From Rhynchopus sp. YZ270_cl-10 (lineage: Eukaryota > Euglenozoa > Diplonemea > Diplonemida > Diplonemidae), in contig OZ037874.1 of assembly GCA_964035575.1 (NCBI GenBank), positions 1,302,001-1,366,000 of the forward strand: a stretch of 64,000 bases of DNA. Direction: 5' to 3'. The stretch's first letter is position 1; the number at the start of each line of letters is the position of its first letter. Made by a program: the position numbers and the translations under genes. A model generated the notes under the pieces. It searched no databases. It was not told the origin of the DNA and saw nothing but the letters and a program-made list of their open reading frames with translations. Of this stretch, positions 11,156 to 21,815 are shown one piece after another.

Positions 11156-11257
11156 CCACCTGATTTTTACCCCGCGTTTTGGCGCGTAAAGGCGTGTAGG
11201 CGCGTATAGGGCCGTTTCGGCCCGTACACGCCTATACGCGGGGTAAAAATCAGGTGG
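11156..11257. repeat. Palindrome with perfect 21-bp arms
   Basis: CCACCTGATTTTTACCCCGC and its inverse complement bound a GC-rich inside with several GGCGTGTAGGCGCGTA-like repeats that also fold back on each other. Probably a small foldback element. Confidence 0.7.
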
Positions 11258-11404
11258 GATTTCTTTTTTTAGGGGAAAAAAATGGGTTTCCTTCGTCATT
11301 GCTTTTTGTTTTTTGCTTGAATGCCCCGTGTTTTTTTTTTTTCTTCTTTTTTTGGTGTTCCCGAAAGGGCCCATATTGACAGGTCCTTGACACAAGGTTT
11401 ACAG

Positions 11405-11500
11405 GGGAAAATGACACACCCCCCCTATATTGACATGTCCTTGACATGTCGTTGACATGTCCCCGACAGCAGATCGGTAACACCATTTTTGAAAGCTTTT
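11405..11500 (-). repeat. Module G (minus-strand copy)
   Basis: On the minus strand it reads AATGGTGTTACCGATCTG followed by GTCGGGGACATGTCAACG. Plus-strand copies at 12892-12945 and 44435-44490 read AATGGTGCTTTCGGAA, TCGGTCAAC, then GACCTGTCA. Here the TTGACATGTCC part is tandemly repeated three times. Origin unknown. Confidence 0.4.
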
Positions 11501-11637
11501 TCCAGTTTTCTTTTCCCCCCTGTCAAAATACCTCCAGAAAACCACCCTCAGTATATTCGAGTTTATTATTTTTTTCCTCAGAGAGAGGGAGCGAGAGGGA
11601 CAGGGGTTTCTATTTTTTTTTTTTCCCCAACGGATTT

Positions 11638-11800
11638 AAAAAGTGTCACTTTGTCGTTATCACACCCTGCGTTTTGGAGTTGTTTGATGTGTTGACGCTT
11701 CCACACACACTATCTCTCACCTGTTGGGGTGGTGTTGCGGAGGCACGGTTGGGTGAGTGAACGATGTTTGACACTTTCCGCTCACAAAGTAGTGTGCGTA
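11638..11800 (-). repeat. Module I (long, minus strand), disrupted by a transposon
   Basis: This about 163-bp stretch is the inverse complement of 58105-58270: both contain GTGTGTGGAAGCGTCAACGC, CATCAAACAACT, GACAAAGTGACAC and ACACTACTTTGTGAGCGG. Shorter copies are at 8309-8364 and 57650-57725 (plus). The TIR element that follows sits in the A run at its end, so the copy at 58 kb serves as an empty site. Confidence 0.65.
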
Positions 11801-11808
11801 AAAAAAAC

Positions 11809-12770
11809 TATCAGTCCTATTCGTGGTCATTTACCCCCCCCCCCCCCCTTTGGGTCGGTGAACCGGAAATTTTGGAAATAGGGGGGTAAAATAAGGGGGG
11901 GGGGGGTAAATGAGGGGGTAAGGGGGGGGGGGGGGGGTAAATTACCATGTTATGGGTTTGGTCACGTTTTTGGGTGGGAAGGGGGGACTTTTTCATACAC
12001 GGTGGGGTAAAATTTTGTACAACACAGTGTGACAACACATACTCTCATGACAAATGTATCGTCTGAAAAAAATTCCTCGCCTCCTTGCGACATCGCAAGC
12101 AGTCATGAATCATGGATCCACATCATCCACATCATCTTTCTGCCCGTGCCTGAACCATGACTGGTCAGGGATGACGAGGGATGACGATGTTGCCTCAGAT
12201 TCTGTGAGGTGTCCCAAACGTATCGCCCACGCAGCACAAACGTACCCTGCACCCATCTACCTGCACACGCGATGCAAAACAGGGTGAAGGATTCTTTGCA
12301 CTTTACCCCTTTCCTCATTTCGAGCTTGTCTCCAGCTTCAAATCAGACGAGTCCTACAGTCTCCGGATGTACGACCCGCTGAACACATCAGCCCCTCCCA
12401 GCAAACCATAAAACAAAACAGGTATGCGCTGCATTATGTGAAACTATCACCCCATAATTACACGCCAGGTGGTGTTTTGCCACTCGTTCCCTGAACCCCC
12501 TCGCTTCGCTCGTGGGTTAAGATCACTCGTGACAAAACACCACCTGGCGTGTCGCGGTGATAATTACCCAAAATTTGCCTGGTGGCTGGTACTTTACCCC
12601 CCCCAGGGGGGTAAAGTACCAGCCACAACAGGGTATTATAAGGGGGGGGGGGGGGGGTAAATTACCATGTTATTTTGGCCTGAACCGTTTTTTTCTGAAA
12701 AAGGGGGTAAAATAAGGGGGGGGGGGGGTAAATTTAGGGGGGGGGTAAATGACCACGAATAGGACTGATA
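11809..12770. mobile_element. TIR transposon (962 bp) with 8-bp target duplication
   Basis: Ends TATCAGTCCTATTCGTGG and CCACGAATAGGACTGATA are perfect inverse complements and continue into GTCATTTACC followed by long C or G runs. The flanks are AAAAAAAC on both sides (11801-11808 and 12771-12778), an 8-bp duplication, although in an A run. Sub-terminal GGGGGGTAAA repeats are mirrored at both ends, and the middle (12050-12420) is homopolymer-poor but has no recognisable transposase. A smaller inverted repeat is nested inside. Confidence 0.8.
12461..12551. repeat. Nested inverted repeat inside the 11.8-kb TIR element
   Basis: CACGCCAGGTGGTGTTTTG and its exact inverse complement are 53 bases apart. 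ATAATTAC occurs just outside both arms, which may be a target duplication of an inserted small element. Confidence 0.6.
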
Positions 12771-12891
12771 AAAAAAACCTGGAAAACTGTTGGAAACAAG
12801 AGTTGGTTTGCACCCCCCCTTTTTTTCCCCACCTAATCTCGTTTACCCTCAGAAAAGAGAGAGAGAGAGGGAGAGGGAGCTTTGTATTTCA

Positions 12892-13043
12892 AATGGTGCT
12901 TTCGGAAGTCGGTCAACGACCTGTCAGCGACGTGTCAATAATGATTTCCCTCCCGGTGTACCATCATATCATTTTTTTGTTTTGTTTTGTTAAAAGGTGG
13001 CTAAGCAACCGGAGGAGTGCTTTAGTGGCCCATCTTATATAAA
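12892..13043 (+). repeat. Module G followed by module A
   Basis: Module G (12892-12945, AATGGTGCTTTCGG then GTCGGTCAACGACC) is followed by a T-rich stretch and a diverged module A (12996-13043, GGTGGCTAAGCAAC, CATCTTATATAAAC). Both are plus strand. Confidence 0.5.
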
Positions 13044-13194
13044 CTTTTTTCTTTTGTTTTCTCTCCAGGCTTTATTCCCCCCCTTCACACTCTGTTCTGT
13101 TGTTCGCTTTTATCCGGGGCTTGACAGTGTACAGTATAGCGTGGTTCAGTTGGAGGGTGCCTGTACCCATTCTCTTCTTTGTGCACCGTAATTC

Positions 13195-13297
13195 ATCGTA
13201 ATCGGAAAAATTGTTGATCGTAATATTGTGTTTCGACTTTTTCAAGATTTTTCTGGATCGATCTGTTTTACGGAAACGTTATTCCGATTATGGTAAT
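13195..13297. mobile_element. Foldback MITE, relative of 9423-9527
   Basis: ATCGTAATCGGAAAAATTG at the left, CCGATTATGGTAAT at the right, with a GATTTTTCTGGATC centre. The sequence after it (TTTGTTGAAAAC) also matches the 9.5-kb copy. Confidence 0.6.
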
Positions 13298-13391
13298 ATC
13301 ATTCATACATCTTAAGGGAGGTTTGTTGAAAACCATGAAATAATGAAAACCCCCTAAACTGTCGAATGACATGACCATTTTGCGGTATGTG

Positions 13392-13474
13392 CACGGATAC
13401 TGCCAGATCTGGCCAGATTTGGGGGCCAATTTCCCAGATCTGGGAACATCTGGCCAGATCTGGCAGAATCCGTG
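13392..13474. repeat. Palindrome rich in CCAGATCTGG
   Basis: The left arm, from CACGGATACTGCCAGATCTG onward, pairs over about 27 bp with the right arm ending AGAATCCGTG. The loop repeats the CCAGATCTGG unit, so the hairpin can also fold in shorter registers. Confidence 0.65.
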
Positions 13475-13779
13475 TATGTGTATTTTTCCTCTCTGCTTTG
13501 CAGTAGGGTTGTTGTTCTTAGCAAGCAACCCCCTATGTGACAACGCTCTGTGGGCATTCGATGACCCCCAACACGGAGCGCTCAGTGACTCGCCCAAAAG
13601 GCGTTTTTCACTATCAACTTCACCTTTTTTTCCCTTTTTTTTTTGTTCCCCAATCACAGGAAAAATGTGGGACCAAAAATAGGGGAGGGCATTTTATTTT
13701 AAAAAATCCCCACCCCACTTTTGTCCTCGACCCAATTTATTTCGTGAGATTTTTTTTTTTTTTTTTTTGTGTGCAAGGT

Positions 13780-14037
13780 GGTATACGGGAGGGCGGAGTT
13801 TCTCACAAAAATTTCAATCTTATTCGCAACTTTTTCACAACGTTTCACCACTATGCGCGGTCCACATTAGCCTCTGTGACTTATGTGAAAGTGGGTGTGA
13901 AAAATGGGTTACTGTGACTACATCAGCCGGCTGTTGTGGCACACCTACTTTTCCACATTAGCCACAGAAGCTGATGTGGACTGTGTGTGGGTTTTAAAAG
14001 TTGTGAAAAGTTGTGAAACCCCGCCCCCCCGTATAGC
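13780..14037. mobile_element. TIR element, about 258 bp
   Basis: GGTATACGGGAGGGCGG at the left matches the inverse complement of the right end (GCTATACGGGGGGGCGG) with few changes; an inner pair GTCCACATTAGCC against GATGTGGAC adds a second stem. A solo right end of the same family (GTTGTGAAACCCCGCC then GGATAGCACC) is at about 30140-30175. Confidence 0.6.
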
Positions 14038-14142
14038 ATCATAAGGGAGTATTGTCAATCATGTATTCGATACTCTTTTTCTTTTTCTTTTTCGTTTCAC
14101 TTCCGACTTTTTGTTTCGATTTTTTTTATATAGATACACTGT

Positions 14143-14230
14143 CACAAGAGGGCTTTGTATTTCAAGTCAATTTTGTTTTTGTTTTTTTTTACCAGATGGC
14201 TAAGCATGAGAGGCTTAGGTTCATCTTATT
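14143..14230 (+). repeat. Module B tail followed by module A
   Basis: 14143-14178 carries the 3' half of module B (ATACACTGTCACAAGAGGGC, TTTGTATTTCAAGTC), and 14195-14230 is module A with a compact hairpin (CTAAGCATGAGAGGCTTAG). Both are plus strand. Confidence 0.55.
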
Positions 14231-15207
14231 CCCACCCAACTTTTCTGAGGCGACTGTGCCTTTGTGTAGTGGTGGTCTTCATCAATCCTTTTTGTTATTC
14301 CTACGAAGCTTGCTTACAGGAGAAATAGTATTACCGGGTACGGTCGCCAAATCATCCCTCAAACAGGAGGATTTGTGTAATCAACGAAAACAACTTTACC
14401 TACCGATCCTACTATATATATATTTTTTTGTTTTTTCGTTTTTTTGTTCAAATTTTTTTTTTGTTTAGTGCATCCCTCAGAGGCTGCTTGCACTTTCATC
14501 CTCCCTGTTTTTCGTTTTGTTTTTTGTCTTCAAGATGTACGCGAGAGATTGTGTATTATATTTTTTATACGATTGCCTATTATAGCGGGTAGGCGGATTA
14601 ACGTTTCCGCGACGCCACATGTCATAATATTATCAATTTTCTGACATGTCACAAATGACATGTAGCGTGTAGCCTACGCCTTGGGTTGCCGCCGAGTTTA
14701 GTGTATTTTGAAGAAAAAAAATTGTTTTGTTTTGCCACTTCTCCCATCCGAAGAGGGAACAGTGGGGAATGTGGTTTCAAAAGATGCATGTGCCACAAAA
14801 AAAGGTACATTCAGCTTTTTCAAAAAGGTTTTCCCTTTTATTTTTTGTGCGTGTTTACTGTGAGGTGCGTGAAGAAAAAAAGAATCATTTTTTTTTTTGG
14901 ACAGAGTGACAACGATGCTTGCATTGAAGGGGTCTCGTACCATATATCAACTTTGCTTCGTTTGTAAGGATTGAGTGCAGATTTCTTGTGATAAAACAAC
15001 TTGTTGTCAATTCTAAAAAGATTGGAGGCAGCGCTGCAGGGCAAACAAAACGGATTGAAAAAAACAGAAGCTTGCTTGTTTTCTTTGAGTACTCAATTAA
15101 CCACAACAACCGTACTTCAGTTTAACACATTTTTTCACCTTTTTGTTTTCCCGGCTTTGAGCGCACAAACAAAAGACCCAATCTTTTTTTTGACGCGAAA
15201 AAAAATA

Positions 15208-15275
15208 AAGTGGTGATTGCGTACAACTGCGGCAATCACAACCGAGGCAGCTACACTACTTCAACAAATGTATCA
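15208..15275 (-). repeat. Module D copy
   Basis: A clear copy of module D (plus-strand reading GTGGTGATTGCGTACAACTG, GCGGCAA, AACCGAGGCAGCTACACTAC). See the entry at 996. Confidence 0.55.
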
Positions 15276-15783
15276 AATATCAAAAGATGGTGTGTTCCGG
15301 GGAATTTACAAATCTTCACCACTCTTCACAACTTTTCACAAATTTTCACAACATCGTTACTATTAGTATTTGCCATTTTTTTTGTGAAGAGTTGTGAACT
15401 GAAATGAAAATTTGTATTTTCCGATATCCCGAAACACAGCAAAAGACAACTATTCCGCAAACCGCGGGGTTCGCAACTTACCTTTGGCACTATGCCTTAT
15501 CCGTAGTACAGTACAAAGGGAAGCAGTTCGAACACATGGCAAAGGAAAGAGCTTCACACCTTTTGCCCACAAACACTAAAAAAAAGGAAAAAAAAAATCA
15601 CATCAAGTCACTGCGCGTTTTGTCCACCGCCGAAAAAAATCCCCTTCCTCCCCCCGCTCTCCCCCATGCGAATGAAAAAGAAGAAAAAAAAGAATCCCGT
15701 TTGGGTGACAGTTGAGCACAGAGCCTACCTTTGGTAGGTGACAGGCAAAACAAACAAAAGGCACATTTTTTTTTTTTTTTTGA

Positions 15784-15890
15784 TATCAGATGCAAACCAC
15801 GAAATGGATATAGGACCGCATAGCACCCCCGGTACAGCCGGTCATTGTACCAAGGTACACTGTTCACGAGAGGGGGTTGTATTTCAACTC
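15784..15890 (+). repeat. Module B, long form (LSU peptidyl-transferase-like)
   Basis: The long form runs ATCAGATGCAAACCACGAAA, TGGATGTAGG, GGTACAGCCGGTCATTGTAC, CAAAGGTACACTGTTCACGA, GAGGGCTTTGTATTTCAA, then T-rich DNA. Other copies: 28030-28125, 35603-35700, 44876-44965, 48690-48785, 49948-50075 and 58500-58580; tail-only copies at 14143, 21326, 23983 and 59313. All plus strand. The order TCATTGT, ACCAA, TGTTCAC, then an A-GGG segment resembles LSU rRNA around helices 90 to 92. The repeat itself is certain. Confidence 0.6.
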
Positions 15891-15949
15891 TACCTTTTTT
15901 TTTTTGGATAGGTTCGCGCGTGGTGGTGGCTATCTGCATCTCACTCTGT

Positions 15950-16750
15950 TTTACTCCTCTTGGGTGCCCACGAGCTTTGTAAGATTTCCCGTAGAACTAC
16001 ATCGCGGCCCAACTGTCCCCTCTTGAACATATCCACTATTCTGCTCACCTCCTTGTGTATCCAGGGGTGCATACCCTTCTTACCACTACACGTGCCCCCA
16101 CCCCACGCAGCTTCCATCATGGTGCTTTTTGCTGCAGCACTTCTCCGGTAACGTGCACCTTTTCCTGCAGCTGGGCATGCAGTGTTTCTGGCAGAATCTG
16201 TCTATCTTCTCGTGATCGCCTGGTATCGCCTGGTGGGTAACCAGTGTCTTCCACTGCGATATATCTACTTCAACCTTCTTTTCCTCAAGCACAGTATTAT
16301 CCTCATCCTGAACAGACATATGTTCAGCCTCATCCTTCATATCCTCAGCCTCGTCATCCTCGTCATCCTCCTTGTCTTTTACAACTCCTCTCCGTCTTCC
16401 TTAAAGCTTCAGTCATAGAATCCATACTGTTGCATCCGATGCTCTGGCCGTCAAACTCCCATCCACGTATTGGAAGAGCTGGAGAAGGCTCATGTGGTTG
16501 CTGCTGTTGTTGTTGTTATTGTCTCTGCGTACGTTTTTTTGTCATGCTGCTTCTGCTGTTGATGCCCTTAGTCATTTCATCCTCCTCATTCTTCATATCC
16601 GCATCGTCTTCTGTAAACTCCTCTTCATCCTGCTTTATAGCCTCAGTCATGTCCTCCATAGAATCCAAACTGTTACATCTGCTGCTCTGGCAATCAGAGC
16701 TCCCATCTCCGTATGTTTTTTGGAATAGCTGGAGAAGGCTAATCGATGCA
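15950..16750 (-). pseudogene. Decayed minus-strand coding region, family unknown
   Basis: On the minus strand several good coding-like stretches lie in different frames. One near 16626-16700 reads SLDSMEDMTEAIKQDEEEF. One near 16210-16340 reads MKDEAEHMSVQDEDNTVLEE, then VEVDISQWKTLVTHQ. One near 16130-16240 contains ILPETLHAQLQEKVHVTGEV, and the last (15950-16095) contains HPWIHKEVSRIVDMFKRGQL and ends with a stop. Two related segments (about 16390-16500 and 16625-16745) are an internal duplication. The acidic, Met-rich content and switching frames suggest a broken gene, or exons I cannot join. I recognise no family. Confidence 0.3.
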
Positions 16751-16915
16751 GGTACGGTCAGACATTATTTTGTAATAACAACTGGGAGGTGAGACGTATA
16801 TTCTGTGCATTTTGCCAATAGAAAGATGTGGAAAACAGAAGGGAAGGGGAAGTAAAATGGGCCATTTATTCAAAATATTACAGAAAACAAAAACAAAACA
16901 CCACACACACAAACG

Positions 16916-17427
16916 ATGGGCCGCCAAAGCACACCCTACAAGTACAAGGAGTCGCGCACACTGGAGAGCCGGAAGCAGGAGGCCGACCGCATCCTGAAGA
17001 AGTACCCCGACAGGATTCCCGTCATCTGCGAGAAGCACCCGCAGAGCGACGTGCCGGACATCGACAAGACGAAGTACCTTGTGCCGATGGACCTGAACGT
17101 GGGGCAGTTCATCTACGTTGTGCGCAAACGCATCAAGCTTGCACCGGAGAAGGCGCTCTTCCTCTTCGTTGACGGCATGCTTCCACCCACAGGTGTGTCT
17201 TTTGTTCCCTCCCCCTCCTCCCCTTCCTCCTTCTCCTCCCCCTCCTCCCTCCCTCCCTCACACAAAACCCACAGCGGCGTTGATGGAAGGCCTCTACAAG
17301 GACTCGAAGGACGAGGACGGCTTCCTGTACATCAAGTATGTTGTGAAAGCACACAGCTGACCCCACACCACACAACCCCCCTTACAGATACAGCGGCGAA
17401 AGCACTTACGGAGCTGACGAAGAGTGA
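16916..17427 (+). CDS. ATG8: Atg8 ubiquitin-like autophagy protein, copy 1
   Basis: Three exons, 16916-17192, 17275-17335 and 17388-17427, give a 125-aa protein. Atg8 is conjugated to phosphatidylethanolamine and drives autophagosome membrane growth and cargo binding. The whole family fold is visible: an N-terminal helical part ([20 protein letters not shown]), [44 protein letters not shown], then [15 protein letters not shown]. The conserved glycine is followed by ADEE, so an Atg4-type protease would have to expose it. Introns of 82 and 52 bp are GT-AG; the first is C and T rich. Start is the only in-frame ATG at the family N-terminus. Exons match copies 2 and 3; intron 1 here is 23 bp longer. 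Confidence 0.95.
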
Positions 17428-19553
17428 CGCCAGCTGCGTCACTTCTCATGCACTGCTTTGCCCCCCCTCATTTAAACCAACGCAGTTGACGGAAGCGTAC
17501 AACTAACAACCTCTCACCCCTCTGCTTCGTTACCCGTTTTTCCTGTGTGGGTTGAAAATAGCTAATTGACAGTAGTAGCTTCATTCTTATTGCGATGTGG
17601 ACGACGACGTGGAGGTTTCCCCTCGAGGGGGGTGAGTACAGTTGTTATACAGCGTGATCCATACCACCTCGCCTGTGTATAGAGAGAATGTGTGTGTGGG
17701 GACTTTTGACAAAAAAAAAAAAAAGGGAAGTGTCTCTAGCAAAAACCCTTCCTATTCTATTGTTTTGGTTGGAATTTGGGTTTAGGTTCCCTATCTTACC
17801 ACGGTTTTTTTTCTTTCTTTCTTTTTCCCCTTTGTTCATGGTCCACGCTAATTAGGCCGAGACTTGATATGAGGGGAGTTTTGTGCAATACGCAAAAAAT
17901 CTAGATTTGTTTTCAGATAAAAAATAAAGATCCAGTGTCGCGGCTAACCGATAACTACCCCCGTGTAGTCAGCGTCACGCCTACCCACCCGGGAGGTTAC
18001 AGTGAAAAGATCACCTAGCAGGCAGAATAGTAGTACCTGAGGCAATGTTACATATACAAAATAATAGGTACAGTTCCGGAGATTGGTGTTTTGTGTGTTT
18101 TTTTAAAAATAGTGGGGTATCCTGTCAGTGTTGCGAGTTGTGCATTTAAAAAAAAACATTCAAAACGGTTTGTTTTAAATTCGGGCTTGCAACACTGTAT
18201 CCTTGTGTGTGTACACTAAATTCCAGACAAAGCTCATCGAAATAAAAATGAAGTGCAACTCTTCCTAGCCCTGGTGATGTTGTACTGAGGAGAAGAACCT
18301 ACCTCACTCAGGTTGGGGGCTTTTGTCGGTTGCAACAAACGTAGTAATTGGTACCCCAGAAATTCCAAAAAAAAAACGAAGTGCGCAATATGGTCGTCAG
18401 GAGCACCAGTAAATGCAGTTTTTTTTTTTCAGAAATGATTCACCTGAGTTTGACCCTGAGTTGCCGGGGTGTTTTACCGGCGCAGGCGTTGAGATTCATC
18501 TGCAGTGACATTTTTGGTTTTTCTGACTATTATTTTAAAGGTTACTAAAGCAACGTATGGTTTGGAACTTACCTAACGTTTGTTCTTTCTTTTTTGCTTG
18601 GTTTTATCCCAACTTTTTTTTTTTGTGATCTCAACACGGCATGGGATCATCTTCACACAACAGTTCTCTTCTCGTGTGTTGTGTCTAACAATTAAAACAA
18701 AAAAGCAAATAAAACCGTAGTGGAGAGCATCCCCGGGTGTCTACACTAATACAACCATTGGTCCAAGTTTTCAAAAACCAAAAAAAAACCCTTCATTCAA
18801 CCTCTCAAGGGCCCTCTCCCTTATCCATAAAAAGACATGAGAGAAGTGGGTGGGTGGGTGGGTGGGGGGGAAATGAAAAAAAAAAACAAATAATGCAAAC
18901 TGGCCAACGAATGTTCCTCTAACCCAAGACACATCCCCCCACACACACATCGCTTTTTTTTAAACGCTTCCTCATTCCCCCCTCTGATCCGGATAAGAAC
19001 TGCATGCGCAATCCTTGAGGTGCAAATGTGCCCTCCAAACCCTGGCGGACGAGGAGTGCTGGTGTCGACGCATGTGTGTCTGCAGTATGCTACTGTGTGT
19101 CAGGCTGGACCGCAGCAAACGAAGACAGAGCGCCGCGTCCACTGTATCCCATCAAAGGGCAGAACACCCGATCCGTGTTGATGCTCGTCCGTCCACCGAC
19201 TCAAGGTGCGAATTGCAGGTGATGACGACGTGACAGAATCTTCCCTGGCTTCATGCGAACCCAGTTGCACGAGGCGTCCTGACACCCCCACTGCTGTGTC
19301 GTACAGCTGTTTGCGCATCGTTTGCACGTTTGGATTTGGGGTGACATTGTACCCAGAAGTGAAGTGCCACATATCCGTAGTTGTTGGTGGACACATTGGG
19401 GGTTCTCCACGCTCCGAAACTCGCCAGCGTGTCCGAGTTCGTTTTGGGGCGAGCGTACGCTCTTGTGCTCTAATTTGACCCCAATAATCCCCCAGTATTT
19501 ATTCAAAATATTACAGAAAACAGCAACAAAAAACAAAACACCACACACAAACG
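17428..19553. other. Spacer between Atg8 copies 1 and 2
   Basis: Holds a small hAT-like element (18126-18197), a diverged module A (18540), module N (18740), a GGTG tandem run (18846-18870) and T and A homopolymers. From about 19000 to 19490 the DNA is homopolymer-poor and GC-richer, with overlapping open frames on both strands. The best is minus 19396-19100, starting MCPPTTTDMWHFTSGYNVTP and ending CCGPA after 98 codons. I recognise nothing in it; it may be a gene remnant. Confidence 0.4.
18126..18197. mobile_element. Tiny hAT-like element, 72 bp
   Basis: Ends CAGTGTTGCGAG and CTTGCAACACTG pair in 11 of 12 bases. Flanks TATCCTGT and TATCCTTG match in 6 of 8 positions, consistent with an aged 8-bp duplication. 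CAGTGTTGC is a common hAT terminus. Confidence 0.55.
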
Positions 19554-20042
19554 ATGGGCCGCCAAAGCACACCCTACAAGTACAAGGAGTCGCGCACACT
19601 GGAGAGCCGGAAGCAGGAGGCCGACCGCATCCTGAAGAAGTACCCCGACAGGATTCCCGTCATCTGCGAGAAGCACCCGCAGAGCGACGTGCCGGACATC
19701 GACAAGACGAAGTACCTTGTGCCGATGGACCTGAACGTGGGGCAGTTCATCTACGTTGTGCGCAAACGCATCAAGCTTGCACCGGAGAAGGCGCTCTTCC
19801 TCTTCGTTGACGGCATGCTTCCACCCACAGGTGTGTCTTTTATTCCCTTCCTCCCCCTCCTCCCTCTCTCCCTCACACAAAACCCACAGCGGCGTTGATG
19901 GAAGGCCTCTACAAGGACTCGAAGGACGAGGACGGCTTCCTGTACATCAAGTATGTTGTGAAAGCACACAGCTGACCCCACACCACACAACCCCCCTTAC
20001 AGATACAGCGGCGAAAGCACTTACGGAGCTGACGAAGAGTGA
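19554..20042 (+). CDS. ATG8: Atg8 ubiquitin-like autophagy protein, copy 2
   Basis: Exons 19554-19830, 19890-19950 and 20003-20042 encode the same 125-aa Atg8 as copies 1 and 3, ending STYGADEE. Introns are 59 and 52 bp. The upstream 60 bases (TTATTCAAAATATTACAG then A-rich) are shared with copy 1, whereas downstream similarity ends at the stop codon. Same introns in all copies show duplication or conversion at DNA level, not retroposition. All reading frames are intact, so nothing marks this as a pseudogene. Which copies are transcribed cannot be told. Confidence 0.95.
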
Positions 20043-21815
20043 TGCATGCACCTATGCACACACAACCCTTCATAGCACAGCATACAAGCACATTGGAGCA
20101 CATCCGGCGACCAGCGAATGGGGTGTATTAACTCTAGCTCACCACCCCCCCGCTCGAGCTGTGTTTCGACACGCACACCATTTCCTCAAACAACCATTTT
20201 GCCAAGAAGCACATTGCACCCCCCCTGGGTTTGTGGTACAGCACGGCATCTCTGTTTTTATGTCCTCTTTTATGCCCTCTTTTTCTCTCCTACGACTATC
20301 TTGCACCGCGCACTGCTTTGTTTCGACACAGTCTCTGAAGGCATTTTTTTTTGTTTTTATTTTTTGCACTTTCGACAACCTCAGTATTCATTGTTTCTCC
20401 CAATTCAGAAGACCCCACTATGCACACCAACGCTCTTTATTACGAGAGTCTTGGTTACCTGGCTCATTTTTTGACTGTGGTTTCTGTTTCAAAGGTAGGT
20501 GACCAAGCTTCTGACACTTAGGGTCACCTTGCACAACCTATCCTTTGCTTTGATCTGTGCGCTGTCACTTTGACACGCATTTTTTGTCGAGTCGTCAATT
20601 CCCCCCTTTTTTGCCCCATTTTGCCAAGTATACTCCTCCCTTTTGGGTGTGTGCATTTTTTTTGACAGTGCCTGCTGCTCGCACTGAAACGGTGAGGGTG
20701 TTTTCGAAAACTTTTCTTTTTTTGTTTTGTTTTCCTCCCCCACAAAATATTTTGCTGTGAGACTCAAACCAACCTCCCCGACAGTTTGCAAAATATATTC
20801 ATTTAGGGGATTTGGGTGAGAGTTCTTTTTGTAGTGCCATATAACGCACAGAAGAAGCACTTGCCAACTTGCGACACAAACGGTGCACAATTCTTTTTGT
20901 GCCTCCTCCACTCTGGGGCTTTGACAGTTAGTAGATCTATACCCCCCCCCAGTAGGGTGTATAATGACTGGCCACAAAATACAAAGGCGCCCTCAAGAGC
21001 GAGGTTCTTTCAGCATAGTTTGGGGCGCTATTGAAGGGGTGGGTGGGATGGGGGGTAGGGCAGGACCTATAGTCACAGGCGACAGTGTGAAGGTAACTTC
21101 TGTCTGCAATTTTTTTTTTTTTTTGAAATGATTTGGTGTGGCCCGCCCCAAAATAAAGTCAAAAAAAATGTACTTCTAATGTACCCCAAAAACCGGGTTT
21201 CGCGCCACACCACTGATGCAAAATAAAATACAATAGCGCCAACTACAGACACACTACTCCAAAACATTTTTTTTTTTTTTTTTGCTTTACAAAAAGCGAT
21301 GTTCTCTTTCTAGCCCCTTTTAAAGTACACTGTCACGAGAGGGCTTTGTATTTCAAGTTACATTAAGTGTGATTCAGGGGGTACGGACAACCCACGGGAG
21401 AACCACGGAGAGTCCGTTAGGTGATCACACTATTACATTCTGTTTTTTTGTTGACAAAGAGACAATATTGCAAGGTGCGCTAGGTGATATTACTGGCTTT
21501 ACTCTTTTGAGGGTGGGGAGGGTATTTTTTTTTTCTTTTTCACACAGTGCTTTATCACTCTATAGTACTAAAGGAAGGAAACATCCTGATCACTTCTTTT
21601 TATGGTATTGGCATTGCCTTTCCTTGCAGAATGTATGGCTGCGTATCTTCCCCTTGTTCATTGTTGCTGTTCACTGGCGATAGAAGTACATCATTCTGAC
21701 ATGTGTGTGCCCGTTCTCTTCACGATGTCACCACTGTCTGCAGAGTCCTGTATATGCTGAAAACCGTCCCACCAGATTATATTTTTACCAAACAACAAAA
21801 CACCACACACAAACA
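20043..21815. other. Spacer between Atg8 copies 2 and 3
   Basis: Contains a diverged module A (20493-20536), a short inverted-repeat pair GGCGCTATTG/CAATAGCGCC at about 21027 and 21233 that may bound a 215-bp element, a module B tail (21326-21360), and a minus-strand copy of a short module near 21385-21425 (ACCCACGGGAGA, related to 49697 and 54700). No gene recognised. Confidence 0.4.

Larger units (their letters stand above)
1..16915. other. Gene-poor region of modules, palindromes and TIR elements
   Basis: I see no intact protein gene here. Open frames up to about 130 codons exist, but most run through T or A homopolymers and give Phe- or Lys-rich peptides, as expected for chance frames. 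The stretch is a patchwork of short dispersed modules (families A to I and N, listed separately), perfect or near-perfect hairpins, two hAT-like elements and one further TIR element. Stretches such as 5.9-6.5, 8.3-9.4 and 9.6-10.6 kb hold nothing I can name apart from homopolymers, a GT run near 10373-10395 and a 33-base A run near 9331. Confidence 0.6.

Noticed and set aside
16739-17038. Minus-strand ORFs over the three Atg8 genes
   Set aside because: They are frame shadows of the exons; they recur at all three loci only because the Atg8 DNA is duplicated.
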